Below are positions 22,344 to 35,919 of a stretch of DNA of 64,000 nt, piece after piece. The stretch's first letter is position 1. Every line of letters starts with the position of its first letter. The notes under the pieces are model-generated. The model saw only the letters and a list, made by a program, of their open reading frames with translations. It did no database searches and was not told the DNA's origin. The position numbers and the translations under genes are program-made. Source of the stretch: Cannabis sativa (Eukaryota; Streptophyta; Magnoliopsida; Rosales; Cannabaceae); contig NW_026870037.1 of assembly GCF_029168945.1 (NCBI RefSeq), forward strand, positions 2,232,001 to 2,296,000, written 5' to 3'.

Positions 22344-23123
22344 AAAATACACGAAAAAAAAATAAAATGGGGATGAGAGTAGGAATAGGAATACAATGAA
22401 ATGTAATCAAATTTAAATTTTAGAAAAAAATAATTGATAAAAATTATTAAGTTTTTCACAATCTTGCATTAGAATAGTCTTTACTTTCATTTTAAAATAG
22501 AAGTCGTTGCACTAAAATGGTGAAAAAGTCATTCTTTTAGAATGGTAATATAATAGTTTGCAACCAAACAAAGTAATGGAATGAAAGTAGAGTTTTTACA
22601 TTCCATTCCATTATCTTTGATCAAATACTACCTAAAATAATAAGTGTCATTCTAAAAATATTTGAATGGTTTGAGATTGTGAGGCTGACTGGAGAGTTGA
22701 GGGAAAACATGGAAAAAAATGTATGGTAATGCATAAATAGACCCTTCCACTCAAAAATAAGTTACGAAAGTTCTGTACACACTCTTAATGAGATATTTCA
22801 GTACAACTTTTACATATTTTGACATTCATGAAAAAAATTTAATTAGTCTATTTTTTATAATGTTGCCAATTATAATTATTTAAAAAAACCTGTAAATTTT
22901 TCAGAAAATTATGAATAGTTTCAAATGCCAAAAATGAGATCTAAACTTTATAAGAAAAAATATTCATGTGTGCAATAAAATGTTTGAACTTTATTTTTGA
23001 TATTATAATTTATTCGAAATTGTTTAAAAATTTACAAATGGTCCTAAATAAGTATAAAATAACCCAATATCAAAAGAAATTTAACTAAAGAGATACTCCC
23101 CCAATAAGTTATGCATAAACTAG
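22344..23123. other. AT-rich intergenic stretch, possible worn MITE
   Basis: No gene is seen. Between about 22375 and 22640 there are paired blocks (GGAATAGGAATACAATGAAA on the left, CATTCCATTCCATT on the right) typical of a degraded MITE with ends rich in GGAATG, but I cannot define termini or a TSD. The remainder is AT-rich without structure I recognise. Confidence 0.35.
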
Positions 23124-23409
23124 TGAAGTTTCTAAAGATTCAATAAATGAATTTGATCAGCTCAAACGATGTTGATAGTAAGATCTTCATTATACAGTCA
23201 ATACAGAGGTACAAATAGAAAAGATGAAAACAATCATAGCCTTACATGTGGTACAAGCAATCATTACAAAAAATAGAATATGCAATAACAGAATGTAAAA
23301 GGACAACTGGATTGATTCTCTCGAGATTACCAAAATCTCCAATAAACTTGACACACACATAGCTCTGACCATAATGCCCTGCATAAACTGTGTATTTTCT
23401 TCTGTAACA
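23124..23409 (-). repeat. 3' LTR of copia D
   Basis: On the minus strand it runs TGTTACAG to ACTTCA. It matches the right LTR at 42607-42904 with scattered differences and small gaps. Immediately to its right, 23410-23420 reads on the minus strand CTTGAGGGTGG, the polypurine tract that primes plus-strand DNA synthesis. Confidence 0.9.
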
Positions 23410-23420
23410 CCACCCTCAAG

Positions 23421-23832
23421 CGAGAGGGTGTTTTCAACACACCAAGCTTGTCAACCAAGAACTGGAATCGAGTGTGTGTGAGACCTTTGGTAAGCCAATC
23501 AACAATTGATTGTGAGAAGGGACATATCTGATTTCAAGCTCTTTACTGAGTACCTTATCACTTACAAAGTGCACATCTAGTTCATTGTGTTTAGTTCTTG
23601 CATGATACATTGGATTAGCAGCCATTGCACTTGCACTCATGTTGTCACACCAAATCACAGGGACATCAGGGAGTTTGAATCTCATTTCTTTGAGTAGTTC
23701 TTCTAACCAAGCAATCTCAGTAGCTAGTTGTGTCAAGGCCTTGTACTCAAATTCATTACTTGATATAGCCATAAAAATTTGCTTTACAGATGACCAAGAA
23801 ATGAGGGAATCTCTTAAGATCATACAGTATCC
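23421..23832 (-). pseudogene. Copia D RNase H, C-terminal part
   Basis: The frame 23434-23823 reads RDSLISWSSVKQ, then EYKALTQLATEIAWLEELL, VIWCDNMSASAMAANPMYHA and KHNELDVHFV, the classic copia RNase H block with its CDN and KH-E-D-HF motifs. RNase H degrades the RNA template during reverse transcription. The N-terminal half lies at 33986-34327 on the far side of the 10-kb insertion; the TSD TATCC marks the cut point. A degenerate end follows HNQLLIGL, where the usual TK-L motif is not recognisable. Confidence 0.85.
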
Positions 23833-25726
23833 TGTTGGGTTTTATGCCCTAAATAAAACTCATTTCAATATAATCAGATTTACTTATTAATATAGATCAG
23901 AAATAACATTTAATGTTGCATGGTTCACATGATTTATTTCATGATTATATGTACATAATGTATAAATTCATCTGAAACCCTTTTCACATACTTGATCCTG
24001 TTTATTGTGCCGTCAACACATTGGAAAGTAAACATGACTATGTGAATAAAGTTTCCTAGATTTATCAGACACAGGGTTTTACTGATATGATAATCTACAA
24101 CAGAGTTTACTTGCATTTGGAGAAGTGCTATGTTCTTTCCAGAGCATTGGTTAAAGTAAAGCTCAGGTTGGATGCATGGAGTATGCATCGGAAGGGACCG
24201 ATATTGAACTTTGACTTAGATTTAATTAAACTTACCGTAAAATCTATTCAAGTCAATATCGCCTAGTTGATCCTAGATCAAATGATCTTAATCCTGTTAT
24301 GATTAGGCTCAATCTTGAAAGGCTATTCGTGTTCCTTGAATTGTTAGTTAAGCCTACCTTTTGGTCAGGGTGATACGTACTTTTTGGGAACACGGTAGTG
24401 CAATTGAGTGGGAGCGCTAGCATAAACATGGAATCTATAGCTTCTATCTGGCGAATAGTAAGCAAAAGGATGATCTCCTTCGAGCTTGACCAAACGAACA
24501 TAAATGGTGGAGTACTCATTTCACATAAGCTGAAATATCATTTATACGGCGTCAAGTGTTTTAAGGAATAAATACATTGTAGGGTGTAACGGTAATTTAA
24601 TCCCTTTACGGTGTAGATCATTCATATAGAGGATCATTGATCACATTAGGATTATAACAATGGATAACTAATGATGTGTCTATATGGTGGAACATATAGA
24701 GCATTCTATATACTGAGAGTGCAATTCTAAGTTCTATGCGTGGATTCAACGAAGAATTAATAAGTTAGTGAATTTTAGTGCTAAATTCTTGATCTACTTA
24801 TTGGAAGCTCGGTTATATAGACCCATGGTCCCCCCACTAGTTGAGATAATATTTCTTGTAAGACTCATGTAATTGGTTTTGATTAATCAATTATAATTCT
24901 CAAACTAGACTATGTCTATTTGTGAAATTTTCACTAAGTAAGGGCGAAATTGTAAAGAAAGAGTTTATAGGGGCATATTTGTTAATTATGATACTTTGTA
25001 TGGTTCAATTAATAAATATGATAAATGACAATATTATTTAATAATTATTTATAGTTATTAAATAGTTAGAATTGACATTTAAATGGTTGAATTTGAAAAT
25101 TGGCGTTTTTGAGAAAATCAGATGCAGAAAAGATAAAACTGCAAAATTGCAAAAAGTAAGGCCCAAATCCACTTGTATAGGGCTGGCCACTTTTGTAGGA
25201 AATTTAAACTGATATTTTCATTATTTTAATGCCAAATAATTCAAACCTTACCCTAGTGGAATGCTATAAATAGATAGTGAAGGCTTCAGAAAATTTACAC
25301 TTAAATTTTCTATTTTTCCTTCAGAGAAAAACCTGAGCCTTCTCTCTCCCTATCTTTGGCTGACCCTTCTCTTTCTCCTTCCCTCTTCAATTTCGAAAAT
25401 CTTAGTGTGAGAGTAGTGCCCACACACATCAAGTGATACCTCAATCATAGTGAGGAAGATCGTGAAGAAAGATCATCAGCAAAGGAGTTTCAGCATCAAA
25501 GATTCAGAGAAAGAGATCCAGGTTCAGATATTGATAATGCTCGCTACGTAAAGGAATCAAGGGCTAGATATCTGAACGGAAGGAGTCATATTATTCTGCT
25601 GCACCCAATGTAAGGTTTCTTTAACTTTATATGTGTTTATTTCATCGTTTTAGAAAGTTCTTATTTAGGATGTTAATAAACATACTTGTGAGTAGATCTA
25701 AGATCCTGGTAAAATAATTTCCAACA
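23833..25726 (+). repeat. 5' LTR of element B
   Basis: TGTTGGG to CCAACA, 1894 bp, with a TATA box at 25265-25273. Near 25541 it reads GCTCGCTACGTAAAGG where the sister LTR (33792) reads GCTCTGCTACAGAAAGG, one of the CNG-site differences discussed in the findings. Confidence 0.92.
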
Positions 25727-25728
25727 AC

Positions 25729-25742
25729 TGGCCTCAGAGCCA
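25729..25742 (+). other. Primer-binding site of element B
   Basis: Two bases after the LTR end comes TGGCCTCAGAGCCATG. It matches the initiator methionine tRNA primer site TGGTATCAGAGC of plant copia elements except for two bases (CC in place of TA). First-strand DNA synthesis would start here. Confidence 0.75.
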
Positions 25743-27309
25743 TGGTAATTGATTTACTTGCAAGAAATTTGGACTTTAAAACGATTGTTTGTATGTTCTT
25801 TGGATGGTATCATGTTGTATTGAGTGTTATTTGATGATTGATTGATGTTTGTGAAATTTTCGTGAAAAATAATTGTGATTTCGTTTCTGGAATTATTTTT
25901 ATTGGATAGTATGGAAAAAATTAAGCAAGTTAGCCTTTTTACAGAACTCAATTTGGATTTTATTTGAATTAGTTATGATTTTTTGAAGATTTGACAAAAT
26001 CGGGGTTGTACTGATATTTTCCTGCGATCGCAGAACTGTCCGTACAGTTTCGAATTTTTTCTTTTTTCTTCAATTTTTCATACTTTTTCATGGAATTAAC
26101 TTCCAATTTTTTGTATGGTTTTGTATATATACTATTACTATTCCTAATTCAATTCTAATTATCATTTTGAATTAATTTAATTTTTTTTTAATTTAATTCA
26201 AGATATTAGTGTAATTTGAATTTGAATAGAATTAGTATTTATCTTTTTGCTTAAAAATCTATCTTATTTTTAAATTTGATTATATTTTTTTTAAATTTAA
26301 GGTCAGATTTTATAAGATATTTATAATATCTTTTAAGATATTTTAAAAAATATCTTATCTTTTAAGATATTTTAAAAATATCTTATCTTTTAAGATTTTT
26401 TAATTAAATCTTTTTAGATATTTTGACCATATTTAAATTTAAAATAAGATATTTATAATCATGTAATTTTAAATAGATATAAGATATTTTGCTAATTTTT
26501 TAAATTTTGTTATTTTATTTATTTAAATTACATTTAAAATTTGAAAAAGATATTTATTTATCTTTTCTAATTTTTTATTTAATTTTTATTTATAAAATAA
26601 CATTTAAAATTTAAAAGTAGTTAGCAAATTTTTGAAATGATATTTAGGTTGGTTGAAACCTAATTTTTCAAAAATTGTAGGTTTAATTTTAAATTTTTTT
26701 TATTTAAAATTTCGAATTTTTTCAATTTTTTTTAAAAAAATTCGAAATTTTTTATTTTTTATTTATTTAATTTAAAATTAAATAAATCCTACATCCAACT
26801 ATCCAATTAACCTTGTTGCAGGAGTATGTGTTTTAGCTTATGTGTAAGTTTTCAAAACCTATTATTACTTGATTGCAAATAGCCATGGTTACCTTTTGCC
26901 AGATCTAATGATCTTATAGCTCCCTTGGTCAAGATAATAATTTGTAACAGGTATAATTTACAATCATCTTTCATCTGTGTATGACCTAGCAACATGATAG
27001 GACCCATCCAAAGTGTGCCTGTGTGAGCCTATGTGTTTAATTTGATTATAGATGCATATAGGTTGCTGTTGCTAAAATAAATTATCATAGTTCTTGATAG
27101 AATTTATTTAGGCCCATTTAGTTTTTGGGCTTATTCAATTAATAACAGTTGTTCTTATTAAGGTTAAATTCCTCTCTTTTGGGCCTTGTGTGAGAGTTGG
27201 GAGCCATAGAAGTGGGTACGACATACTGAACCCAGCACCCCCTCACACAAACCACCCCAATTGTGAAGGCCCATTTGCCTGATTTGAATGACTGTACTAG
27301 GTTAATTAC

Positions 27310-28920
27310 ACTAGTTTAACCTAATAAAAATTGATTAGCAACATAATTAATTTCATTTATTTTGAAATTAATTTAAGAAAATTATAGTTTAAAGAATTTT
27401 TTATTCTAAGCTAAACTATATGTATTTTCTTGTATTTAATTAAATATAGAATTATAACCATCTAGATTCTTTCTGGAACTTAATTTAAATTTTTCATTAA
27501 ATATTCTTATTTAAGTTGATATTTAGTTATCTACAACTAACCAGCTTAAATCTGAATATCTTTTGAATTTCAAATTTCAAAATTAAGTTGAGGAATTTTA
27601 GGCATTGGTTATTAAGATTCTTTAGATATTTTTTAAGTTAATATCTTTTCGAATATTAACTTAAAATGGAATATTTTTGAATTAAGTGGTTACAACTTAA
27701 TTTTTGATATTTAATTAAATTTAAATTTGAAAATATTTAAGTTCTAGATTTTTTCTAGTACAACTTAAATTAGATATTTTTTCAAATTTTGTGGAAAAGA
27801 TACTTAGTCAAATAAGATATTTTCTAGATAGTTATTTCTAGACTACTTATTATTTCTAATATTAAATAGGAAAATATTATACATTGTGAAATTAATTATT
27901 TAAATAATTAATTTTGGTACAATTTATTTTAAGTATACTTTTCCTAGTATTAAACTAGAGATTAATAATTAAGTCTTCTCTACACTTAATTATTTATTTC
28001 TTGAATTTAATACATTTAATTAATTTGAAAAATTAAATATCTAAGTTGATTTTCATCATGATACTTAAATATTCTTTTTCATGACATTTAATTAAATAGA
28101 AAATTATTTTTAGTTGAAATTTATTTTTTCAACTAAATTTAAATAATTTTCAAAATATATTTTTTCTTTATTTTATTAATCAATTTTCAAAATTGCATTT
28201 CTTAAATGCTAGAATTTCGAATTTTATCTTGAAAAATAGATTAAGTTGTAAATTAATTATTTATTTTAATTAATTCTTGGATCAACTTAAATCAATGATT
28301 TTTTCATTTATTGATTAATTTAAAATAAATTGAATTAAAGTATATTATTAGAAATTGAATTAATTAGTCAAAGGAAAATCTAGATAGGTGATATTTTTGC
28401 TTGAAGTATTTTTCTAGTGTATTTAATTAAATAGAAAATTAATATTTAAGTTGATTTTCATCATCATACTTAAATATTTAAATTTTTCTTATATATTTAA
28501 TTAAATAGGAAAATTATATTTTTTGTTGTAAATTAATTTTATTAATTAATTTTGGGCCAACATTAAATTAGAATAATTTTTCCAGGATTTATTTTTTATT
28601 TTAATATGCATTTTTCGAAAATTGTATTTTTATATATACTTTAATTTTTCGAAATGCAATATATATTTATAGAAAATTAAATTTGAGTTGTAAATTAATT
28701 TAAATTAATTTTGTAACAGCTTAAATTGAATATTTTTCTAAATATTTATTGGAAATTATTACTAAGATGGAAATAATTCATGTTATTTTCATATCCATCT
28801 AAGTAAAATTTATAAATATTAAATTAAAATTTATGTTTAGAATTTTTCATTCTAAATTAGAAATTTTAATTAAATAAATATATATTTAAAATAAATAGAA
28901 TAAATAAAGAGAATCAAAGA
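27310..28920 (+). repeat. AT-rich hairpin zone of element B
   Basis: Counterpart of 1500-3060 in element A, with the same order of stem-loops and no protein-like frame. Some stems have lost a pair relative to element A; for example a base change at about 27883 breaks the outer 9-bp stem. So exact pairing is not strictly maintained between the two copies. Confidence 0.55.
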
Positions 28921-28974
28921 AAATACAACTCACTTTAAATAATGAGCTTGATTATTATTAAGATATTCGATCTC

Positions 28975-30300
28975 CATTGTGGGTTTTACACCGCGTTTGT
29001 TTTAGTGAGTAATCCTCCCTAATGGAGGAACGTTCATTAGCAATTTCGCACCGTTTAACCTCGCATGATAAGTAATTTGTAAGTGTTTTGTATGGTATGG
29101 ATCACCCTAATGGTGGCGACCATACTTGACTTGCAAATTATGAAACAATGGTGGAAGCTCATAAGATAGAATTGCCTTGACTCTCGCCTAAACGGGACAA
29201 CGCTGAATTCCAATCTTGATCGAATAAAAGGTTGCTAGAATGGTTATCATTTTAGATGAGCTGACAACTCTATTCAATGGATGATGCTTTGACTCTCGCC
29301 TAAACGGGACACTGTATCAGTTTGTTGAAAAACCTCGGAAATTATTTAGGATTGTATGTTTTAGTATTTTCACTTGTCATTCCTACTTGCTATATGCTTA
29401 TAATTTCTGAATTGTGTATGAATTTATATTGAACCATGTTATTTTCTGTTATTAAGTTGTAGTTTAATTTCGAATCTTCATTGTTGGTCTAACATGTTTG
29501 TTTTTCTAATGAGATAAATCCCTAATGGATTTTCACCATTAGACATACATAATAGTGTAAGATCTCGAAAGATAAATATTGTATATGCAACATCTAGCTG
29601 TTCATCAATTGATGACACCTTAGACTAGTATTTTTACAATATGAAACAAGAAGATTACATAAATAAGATTACTTTATCTTTCGCTAATCGAAGCATCGTT
29701 GGATTCTTATTTATAAACGAAATTATCCTAATTCCTCTTAGCTTATTCATTTCGAATTAGCTCCATAATATATCATTGGATGAATGGTCTATAAATCATT
29801 TCATGTCATTATATTTTCTCTTAAGAAATTAAATGACGCTTATGATTATAATCCCGAAATTCTATTCCCAATTGATATAAATCCTCAATCTTAGAAATCT
29901 CCTACTTGTATGGGCAAATCTGACTTAGAGTTTGTATTAGTAGTGGTGGTCCAAGATAGAATTACTCATAATATTTGGTATAAATTTAAGTCTTTGACTT
30001 TAATTTTAGAATCCAAACAGAAATTTTATTATATTTCTAATTCCAGAATACAATACAGTTACACTTTCTCAAGTGTTTAATATCCATCTTCTATTATTGG
30101 ATTAAAACTGTATGGAATATGAGTTAGGTATTCTGTGACCAGGATCCACTTGCAGTATTCTAAGAACTCTTTGATGTAACTAAACCTATGTCATCATAGA
30201 CACTACCACATTTTCTTAATCTATGGCATTTGTATCTTGTTCATAGTGGATTTGACAAGATCAATCTCTGCAAAGAGTTAATATGCCTATATCCACTGAA
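28975..30300 (+). other. Non-coding or unrecognised part of element B internal region
   Basis: No protein is readable. The motif GACTCTCGCCTAAACGGGAC occurs at about 29170 and 29290, and a worn third form (CTTTCGCTAATCGAAGCATC) at about 29675, so this stretch contains diverged direct repeats about 120-380 bases apart. A Gag gene would be expected here in an autonomous copia element; I cannot recognise one. Confidence 0.4.
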
Positions 30301-32070
30301 AGTAGTTCATCTCATTCGCAGATGGATGTACATTCAGGGGTGGATATGAGTTTTTCGTTGTATTCTTAAAACGATCACTCTAGATTATACCTTATGCAAA
30401 GAAATTTGAAATGTTTGAAAAATTTCTTAAATTTCTAGCAATGGTTAATACCATTAAGGTAAGTGGTCAAAGATCATTAATTTGATTTTTGAATTATATC
30501 CAAACTTACCTCCCCAGAAATTTCGAGTTGCATGTTGATGATTAGTTACTAGTCGTTGCCTGAATCCTTCTATGGTAATACAATTTCAGAATGATGTAAT
30601 GGTTGTATACTTAATGTAAATCATTACTAGATTCATGGATGACCTAATCAAAATCTTAAGAAAAGCTAGAACTGTTAACCATGGTTTCTTAGCTATTCTA
30701 AGTGATTAGGGGTGGACCATCCCATTGTCAATAGATAAGAAAGTGTTTGTTCAAACAAATACTACTTTTCTAAGAAAATGACTAAGTCTGAAAAACAAGT
30801 AGCAAATAAAGGAGATATTTAATTCTTGATTCCAAAAGTGTTTTATCATCTTATATAATATATGATGATCCCACTGCCTCTGTTGTCTTGTCACAACCAA
30901 AGAGGTTAATACCATTTAGTTTTCTTCGACATAATTCACGGTACCTCGTCGTAGTGGGAGAGTTTCTAGGAACTCACCTTCTTATGACTTGGGAGACACT
31001 AGTGATTAAAATCCATTGTAAGTTTAAACAAGTAATGGATTGTCAAGATAAGAAACTAAGAAGAAAGCCAATAGAACTATGGTTTAATCCATTCACATGG
31101 AATAACCTAAAGTTTTCTATTACAAGGACATAAAAGGAAATTTTCGTTTATAAGTCTATTCAATGGACTTAACAAACTTCCTGTTCCTAGTATTATAGAT
31201 TTGAGTTTATCTAAACCTATGGCTTGTGGTATACCTGGTAATTACTTACTCTAATGCAAGCAACTTACTTTAGTAAGATGCTGAAGCATTTTCTTTCTAA
31301 TGGCAATCTATAGAAGCTTCACAACTTCTTAGACATAGATTTTATTTATCTAAGGAAAAGTCTCAACTATTCCAGAAAAGATAAAGCCATGAAAGAATTT
31401 CTTATATCAACAGTGAGAGGTCTTAGATATGCTTTTGTATGCCTTAGACCAGACACCTGCTGTTGAGTGGGAGTAATGAGTAGGTATCAGATTAATCCAG
31501 GAGAAGAACATTGGAAGACAATCAAGTAAATCTTAAGATAAAGAAGAGGAACTATATGTTAGTCTATAAGAGTGTGTTTAAAACTCTTAGACTACACCAC
31601 ATCAGATTTCGAAATTTGCCTTTGTGCTAGTAAATCTTTCTGATAAGATGGTGGTTACTCTGGGGGTGGAATAGTGATTTTGGAGAAGTGTAAAAACCTA
31701 TCTGAAGTCTCTAGGTCTACCAGAGAGAGACTGAATGTTAAAGCTGCAGGAAAGGTACTTATTCAGTCTAAGGAAAGTTCTATACATCTTTGGCACCATT
31801 CCAAATTGCCTTAAACTACTAGTGTTAATTCCCTGATTAACCAAAAGTAGTTGCCAAAGATATAGAATCCTGTATCCCAAGAGAGTAGACATACAGAGAG
31901 GAATTTCACATTATCAATGATTTTGTGATTAAAGGAAGAGTAATAGTGGAGAAAAGGTTGTGGTTAATTCAACCTTTCAGATCCTATTACGAGGAGTTTA
32001 CTACTACTACACTTGATTTGTATATCAAGGTGTTGAGATTATTTGAAACGCACTTTTTGTTTTATATTAG
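30300..32070 (+). pseudogene. Decayed copia pol of element B
   Basis: It shows the same remnants as in element A: integrase debris from about 30318, the KVFV-like motif near 30739, reverse transcriptase at about 31410-31540 with the stop TGA at 31464-31466, then RNase H debris to about 31990. Compared with element A, 54 bases containing the DRGGE integrase motif are missing near 30470, between two AAAGATC repeats. No frame longer than 81 codons remains. Confidence 0.75.
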
Positions 32071-32084
32071 TGCAAGTGGGAGTT

Positions 32085-33980
32085 TGTTGGGTTTTATGCC
32101 CTAAATAAAACTCATTTCAATATAATCAGATTTACTTATTAATATAGATCAGAAATAACATTTAATGTTGCATGGTTCACATGATTTATTTCATGATTAT
32201 ATGTACATAATGTATAAATTCATCTGAAACCCTTTTTCACATACTTGATCCTGTTTATTGTGCCGTCAACACATTGGAAAGTAAACATGACTATGTGAAT
32301 AAAGTTTCCTAGATTTATCAGACACAGGGTTTTATTGATATGATAATCTACAACAGAGTTTACTTGCATTTGGAGAAGTGCTATGTTCTTTCCAGAGCAT
32401 TGGTTAAAGTAAAGCTCAGGTTGGATGCATGGAGTATGCCTCGGAAGGGACCGATATTGAACTTTGACTTAGATTTAATTAAACTTACCGTAAAATCTAT
32501 TCAAGTCAATATCGCCTAGTTGATCCTAGATCAAATGATCTTAATCCTGTTATGATTAGGCTCAATCTTGAAAGGCTATTCGTGTTCCTTGAATTGTTAG
32601 TTAAGCCTACCTTTTGGTCAGGGTGATACGTACTTTTTGGGAACACGGTAGTGCAATTGAGTGGGAGCGCTAGCATAAACATGGAATCTATAGCTTCTAT
32701 CTGGCGAATAGTAAGCAAAAGGATGATCTCCTTCGAGCTTGACCAAACGAACATAAATGGTGGAGTACTCATTTCACATAAGCTGAAATATCATTTATAC
32801 GGCGTCAAGTGTTTTAAGGAATAAATACATTGTAGGGTGTAACGGTAATTTAATCCCTTTACGGTGTAGATCATTCATATAGAGGATCATTGATCACATT
32901 AGGATTATAACAATGGATAACTAATGATGTGTCTATATGATGGAACATATAGAGCATTCTATATACTGAGAGTGCAATTCTAAGTTCTATGCGTGGATTC
33001 AACGAAGAATTAATAAGTTAGTGAATTTTAGTGCTAAATTCTTGATCTACTTATTGGAAGCTCGGTTATATAGACCCATGGTCCCCCCACTAGTTGAGAT
33101 AATATTGCTTGTAAGACTCATGTAATTGGTTTTGATTAATCAATTATAATTCTCAAACTAGACTATGTCTATTTGTGAAATTTTCACTAAGTAAGGGCGA
33201 AATTGTAAAGAAAGAGTTTATAGGGGCATATTTGTTAATTATGATACTTTGTATGGTTCAATTAATAAATATGATAAATGACAATATTATTTAATAATTA
33301 TTTATAGTTATTAAATAGTTAGAATTGGCATTTAAATGGTTGAATTTGAAAATTGGCGTTTTTAAGAAAATTAGATGCAGAAAAGATAAAACTGCAAAAT
33401 TGCAAAAAGTAAGGCCCAAATCCACTTGTATAGGGCTGGCCACTTTTGTAGGAAATTTAAACTGATATTTTCATTATTTTAATGCCAAATAATTCAAACC
33501 TTACCCTAGTGGAATGCTATAAATAGATAGTGAAGGCTTCAGGAAATTTACACTTAAATTTTCTATTTTTCCTTCAGAGAAAAACCTGAGCCTTCTCTCT
33601 CCCTATCTTTGGCTGACCCTTCTCTTTCTCCTTCCCTCTTCAATTTCGAAAATCTTAGTGTGAGAGTAGTGCCCACACACATCAAGTGATACCTCAATCA
33701 TAGTGAGGAAGATCGTGAAGAAAGATCATCAGCAAAGGAGTTTCAGCATCAAAGATTCAGAGAAAGAGATCCAGGTTCAGATATTGATAATGCTCTGCTA
33801 CAGAAAGGAATCAAGGGCTAGATATCTGAACGGAAGGAGTCATATTATTCCGCTGCACCCAATGTAAGGTTTCTTTAACTTTATATGTGTTTATTTCATC
33901 GTTTTAGAAAGTTCTTATTTAGGATGTTAATAAACATACTTGTGAGTAGATCTAAGATCCTGGTAAAATAATTTCCAACA
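32085..33980 (+). repeat. 3' LTR of element B
   Basis: 1896 bp, TGTTGGG to CCAACA, with a TATA box at 33518-33526. The polypurine tract GCAAGTGGGAGTT is at 32072-32084. The TSD TATCC follows at once, then copia D sequence resumes. Confidence 0.92.
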
Positions 33981-33985
33981 TATCC

Positions 33986-34327
33986 AGCTATAGAGCGTCG
34001 ATCATCTGGGCAACAAGCCCAATCAACATCTAAGAAACCAGTTAAGAAAAGCCTATCACTTAGAGAGATGTGTATTCCATGATCTAATGTCCTTTTGAGA
34101 TATCTCAGGACCCTTTTGGTGGCATTCCAATGGACTGTTGTTGGGCTTTTTAGGATTTGACTAAGTTTTTTGACTACAAAAGAGATATCTGGCCTTGTGT
34201 GACTGAGATATTGAAGAGCTCCTATTACGCTTCTGTAGTGTGAAGGTTTTGCCATAAGCTCTCCATCATGAATAGACATAGGTTTGCTTGCAGTCATGGG
34301 GGTAGGACTTGGCTTCATGTTGTTCAT
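33986..34327 (-). pseudogene. Copia D RNase H, N-terminal part, and RT tail
   Basis: The minus-strand frame reads PMSIHDGELM, YRSVIGALQYLSHTRPDISF, WNATKRVLRYLKRT and DWACCPDDRRSIAGY before running into the inserted LTR. This is the copia segment that joins reverse transcriptase to RNase H. The residues after AGY in the open frame are encoded by element B's LTR and do not belong to the protein. The continuation is at 23421-23832. Confidence 0.88.
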
Positions 34328-35023
34328 GTTAATTTTGTTTAGTAATTCTAATATGTACTTCCCTTGAGATAATTAACGCCTAGTTTCATCTCTAAAAACT
34401 TTGATCCCTAGGAAAAAGTTTAAAGCTCCCATGTCTTTGATTGAGAAAGTCTTGTGTAGCTTGCTAATAAATTATTCTAGCTCCTTGGAATTGCTCCCTA
34501 TGATGATGATATCATCTACATAAATCAGTATCATGGTCACATACTTAGAATACTTTAGCATAAAGAATGAGGAATTTACTTTTGAGTTGACAAAGTGACA
34601 CTGCAGTAGAGTTATTTTAAGCTGGTCGTACCAGGCCCTCGGTGCCTGTTTAAGACCATAAATAGATTTAGTGAGCTTGCATACATAGTGGGGTTTCAAG
34701 GGATCTTCAAATCCTGAGGATTGAACCATGTAAACATCCTCATCCAATGTGTCATTGAGGAAGGCATTGATGATGTCAAGTTGTCTAATTTCCCAGTTGT
34801 GAGCTATTGCTATAGTGAGAACAACTCTTACTGTGGAAGCTTTAATGACAGGGCTAAATGTTTCTCCAAAATCTATCACAGGTCTTTGATGGAAGCACTT
34901 GGCCACGAGTCTCACTTTAAAACTTTTAAAACTACCATCTGCGTTAAGTTTCTCTTTGTATACCCACTTACACCCAACCACATTATAGTTAGGTGATGGT
35001 GGCACTAAATACCAGGTTTTGTT
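34328..35023 (-). pseudogene. Copia D reverse transcriptase
   Basis: The frame 34472-35005 carries GCKWVYKEK, KVRLVAKCF, ETFSPVIKASTVRVVLTIA, QLDIINAFLN, YGLKQAPRAWYDQL and the catalytic YVDDIII near residue 162, all diagnostic of Ty1/copia reverse transcriptase, which copies the element RNA to DNA. Substitutions such as KCFHQRPVID and a stop between 34328 and 34471 separate it from the downstream RT end. It is the longest well-kept protein segment in the window, though not a complete gene. Confidence 0.9.
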
Positions 35024-35919
35024 TCATTTTAAAGCCACAATTTCAAAGTTCATGGCACTGTTCCACCCCTTATGGTGAAGAGCATCCTGGAGAGAAAGTA
35101 GCATTAGGGAAGCTAGAGGCAAATGAGTTGTGCTAAGCAAGACTCTTGGTTTAAAAATACATGCCTTACCCCTAGTTACCATAGAGTGAATATATGTTGC
35201 AGGTCTAAGCAGGGGTTCAGGTATGCTATGTATTGATGCTTGAGGTGAAGAGGGTTGTTGAGTATGATCTGAACCTGAAGCTGCAACTTGAATAGCAGGT
35301 TCAGCAGTAGGTGTTGAACTACTAGCACGGTGAATTGGTGAGTGCTCAAAGTACATATCTAAGTGGTTAAAAGAAACAACAAAAGTAGGACATACAAGCT
35401 AAGATTTTTGCAATACCTAATCTGATGTGTGAGGTGCTTGGATTGGTGGTTCTAAAGAGGTCTAAGGTGAAGGAGAAGAGACTGGTAGGTCGAACAAGGA
35501 ATGAGGTATGGTAACTGTGATTGTTTGTTCTAGTTTATAGTTATTGAGAAAGGCATTCTTAAATGGGAATTCCTTTTCATTAAAAACAACATGCATCGAT
35601 ATATATATATTCTTCCATATGGAATAAGACACTTATATCCTTTATACACCTCACTATAGCCTAGATTAACATACTTAATGGAGTGCTATTAAAATTTATG
35701 TGTTTGACAGGCTCTTAGACATGGAAAATAAGCAGTCCTAAACAATCTGAGAAACTTGTAATTTAGTTTTTTTATTGTATAATTTCAAAAGGAGACTGAT
35801 GTTGAAGTAGAAGTGTTAGTAATCTATTTATGAGGAATATAGCCGTCAAAAATGCATTAGACTAGTATTTTTGTGGCATTGCAGCTTGAGCAAGCAATGT
35901 CAAACCCAATCTATGATAT
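35024..35919 (-). pseudogene. Copia D integrase C-terminal linker region
   Basis: The frame 35024-35356 encodes a Ser/Pro/Thr/Gln-rich linker, then THSMVTRGKACIFKP and W-AMNFE-like text that leads into the RT; in copia elements this is the hinge where MVTRAK(N/S)GI is typical. Toward 35919 the minus strand shows worn integrase C-terminal text (for example CF-YLDCSS-like and L-P-H-near forms). An inserted family-1 solo LTR cuts it at GATAT. Confidence 0.7.

Larger units (their letters stand above)
23833..33980 (+). mobile_element. Family-1 element B: complete, non-autonomous copia-type LTR element, TSD TATCC
   Basis: The 5' LTR (23833-25726), primer-binding site, 6.36-kb internal region, polypurine tract and 3' LTR (32085-33980) are all present. 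TATCC at 23828-23832 is repeated at 33981-33985. By eye the two LTRs differ at only about a dozen places in 1.9 kb, so the insertion is fairly young. Even so, the internal region encodes no intact protein and shares stops with element A. It therefore must have been mobilised by enzymes from another element. It is inserted in the RNase H of copia D in the opposite orientation. Confidence 0.92.

Noticed and set aside
33896..33985. C-terminal extension of the RNase H frame past AGY
   Set aside because: These codons lie in the inserted LTR of element B and are fused to the copia D frame by chance.
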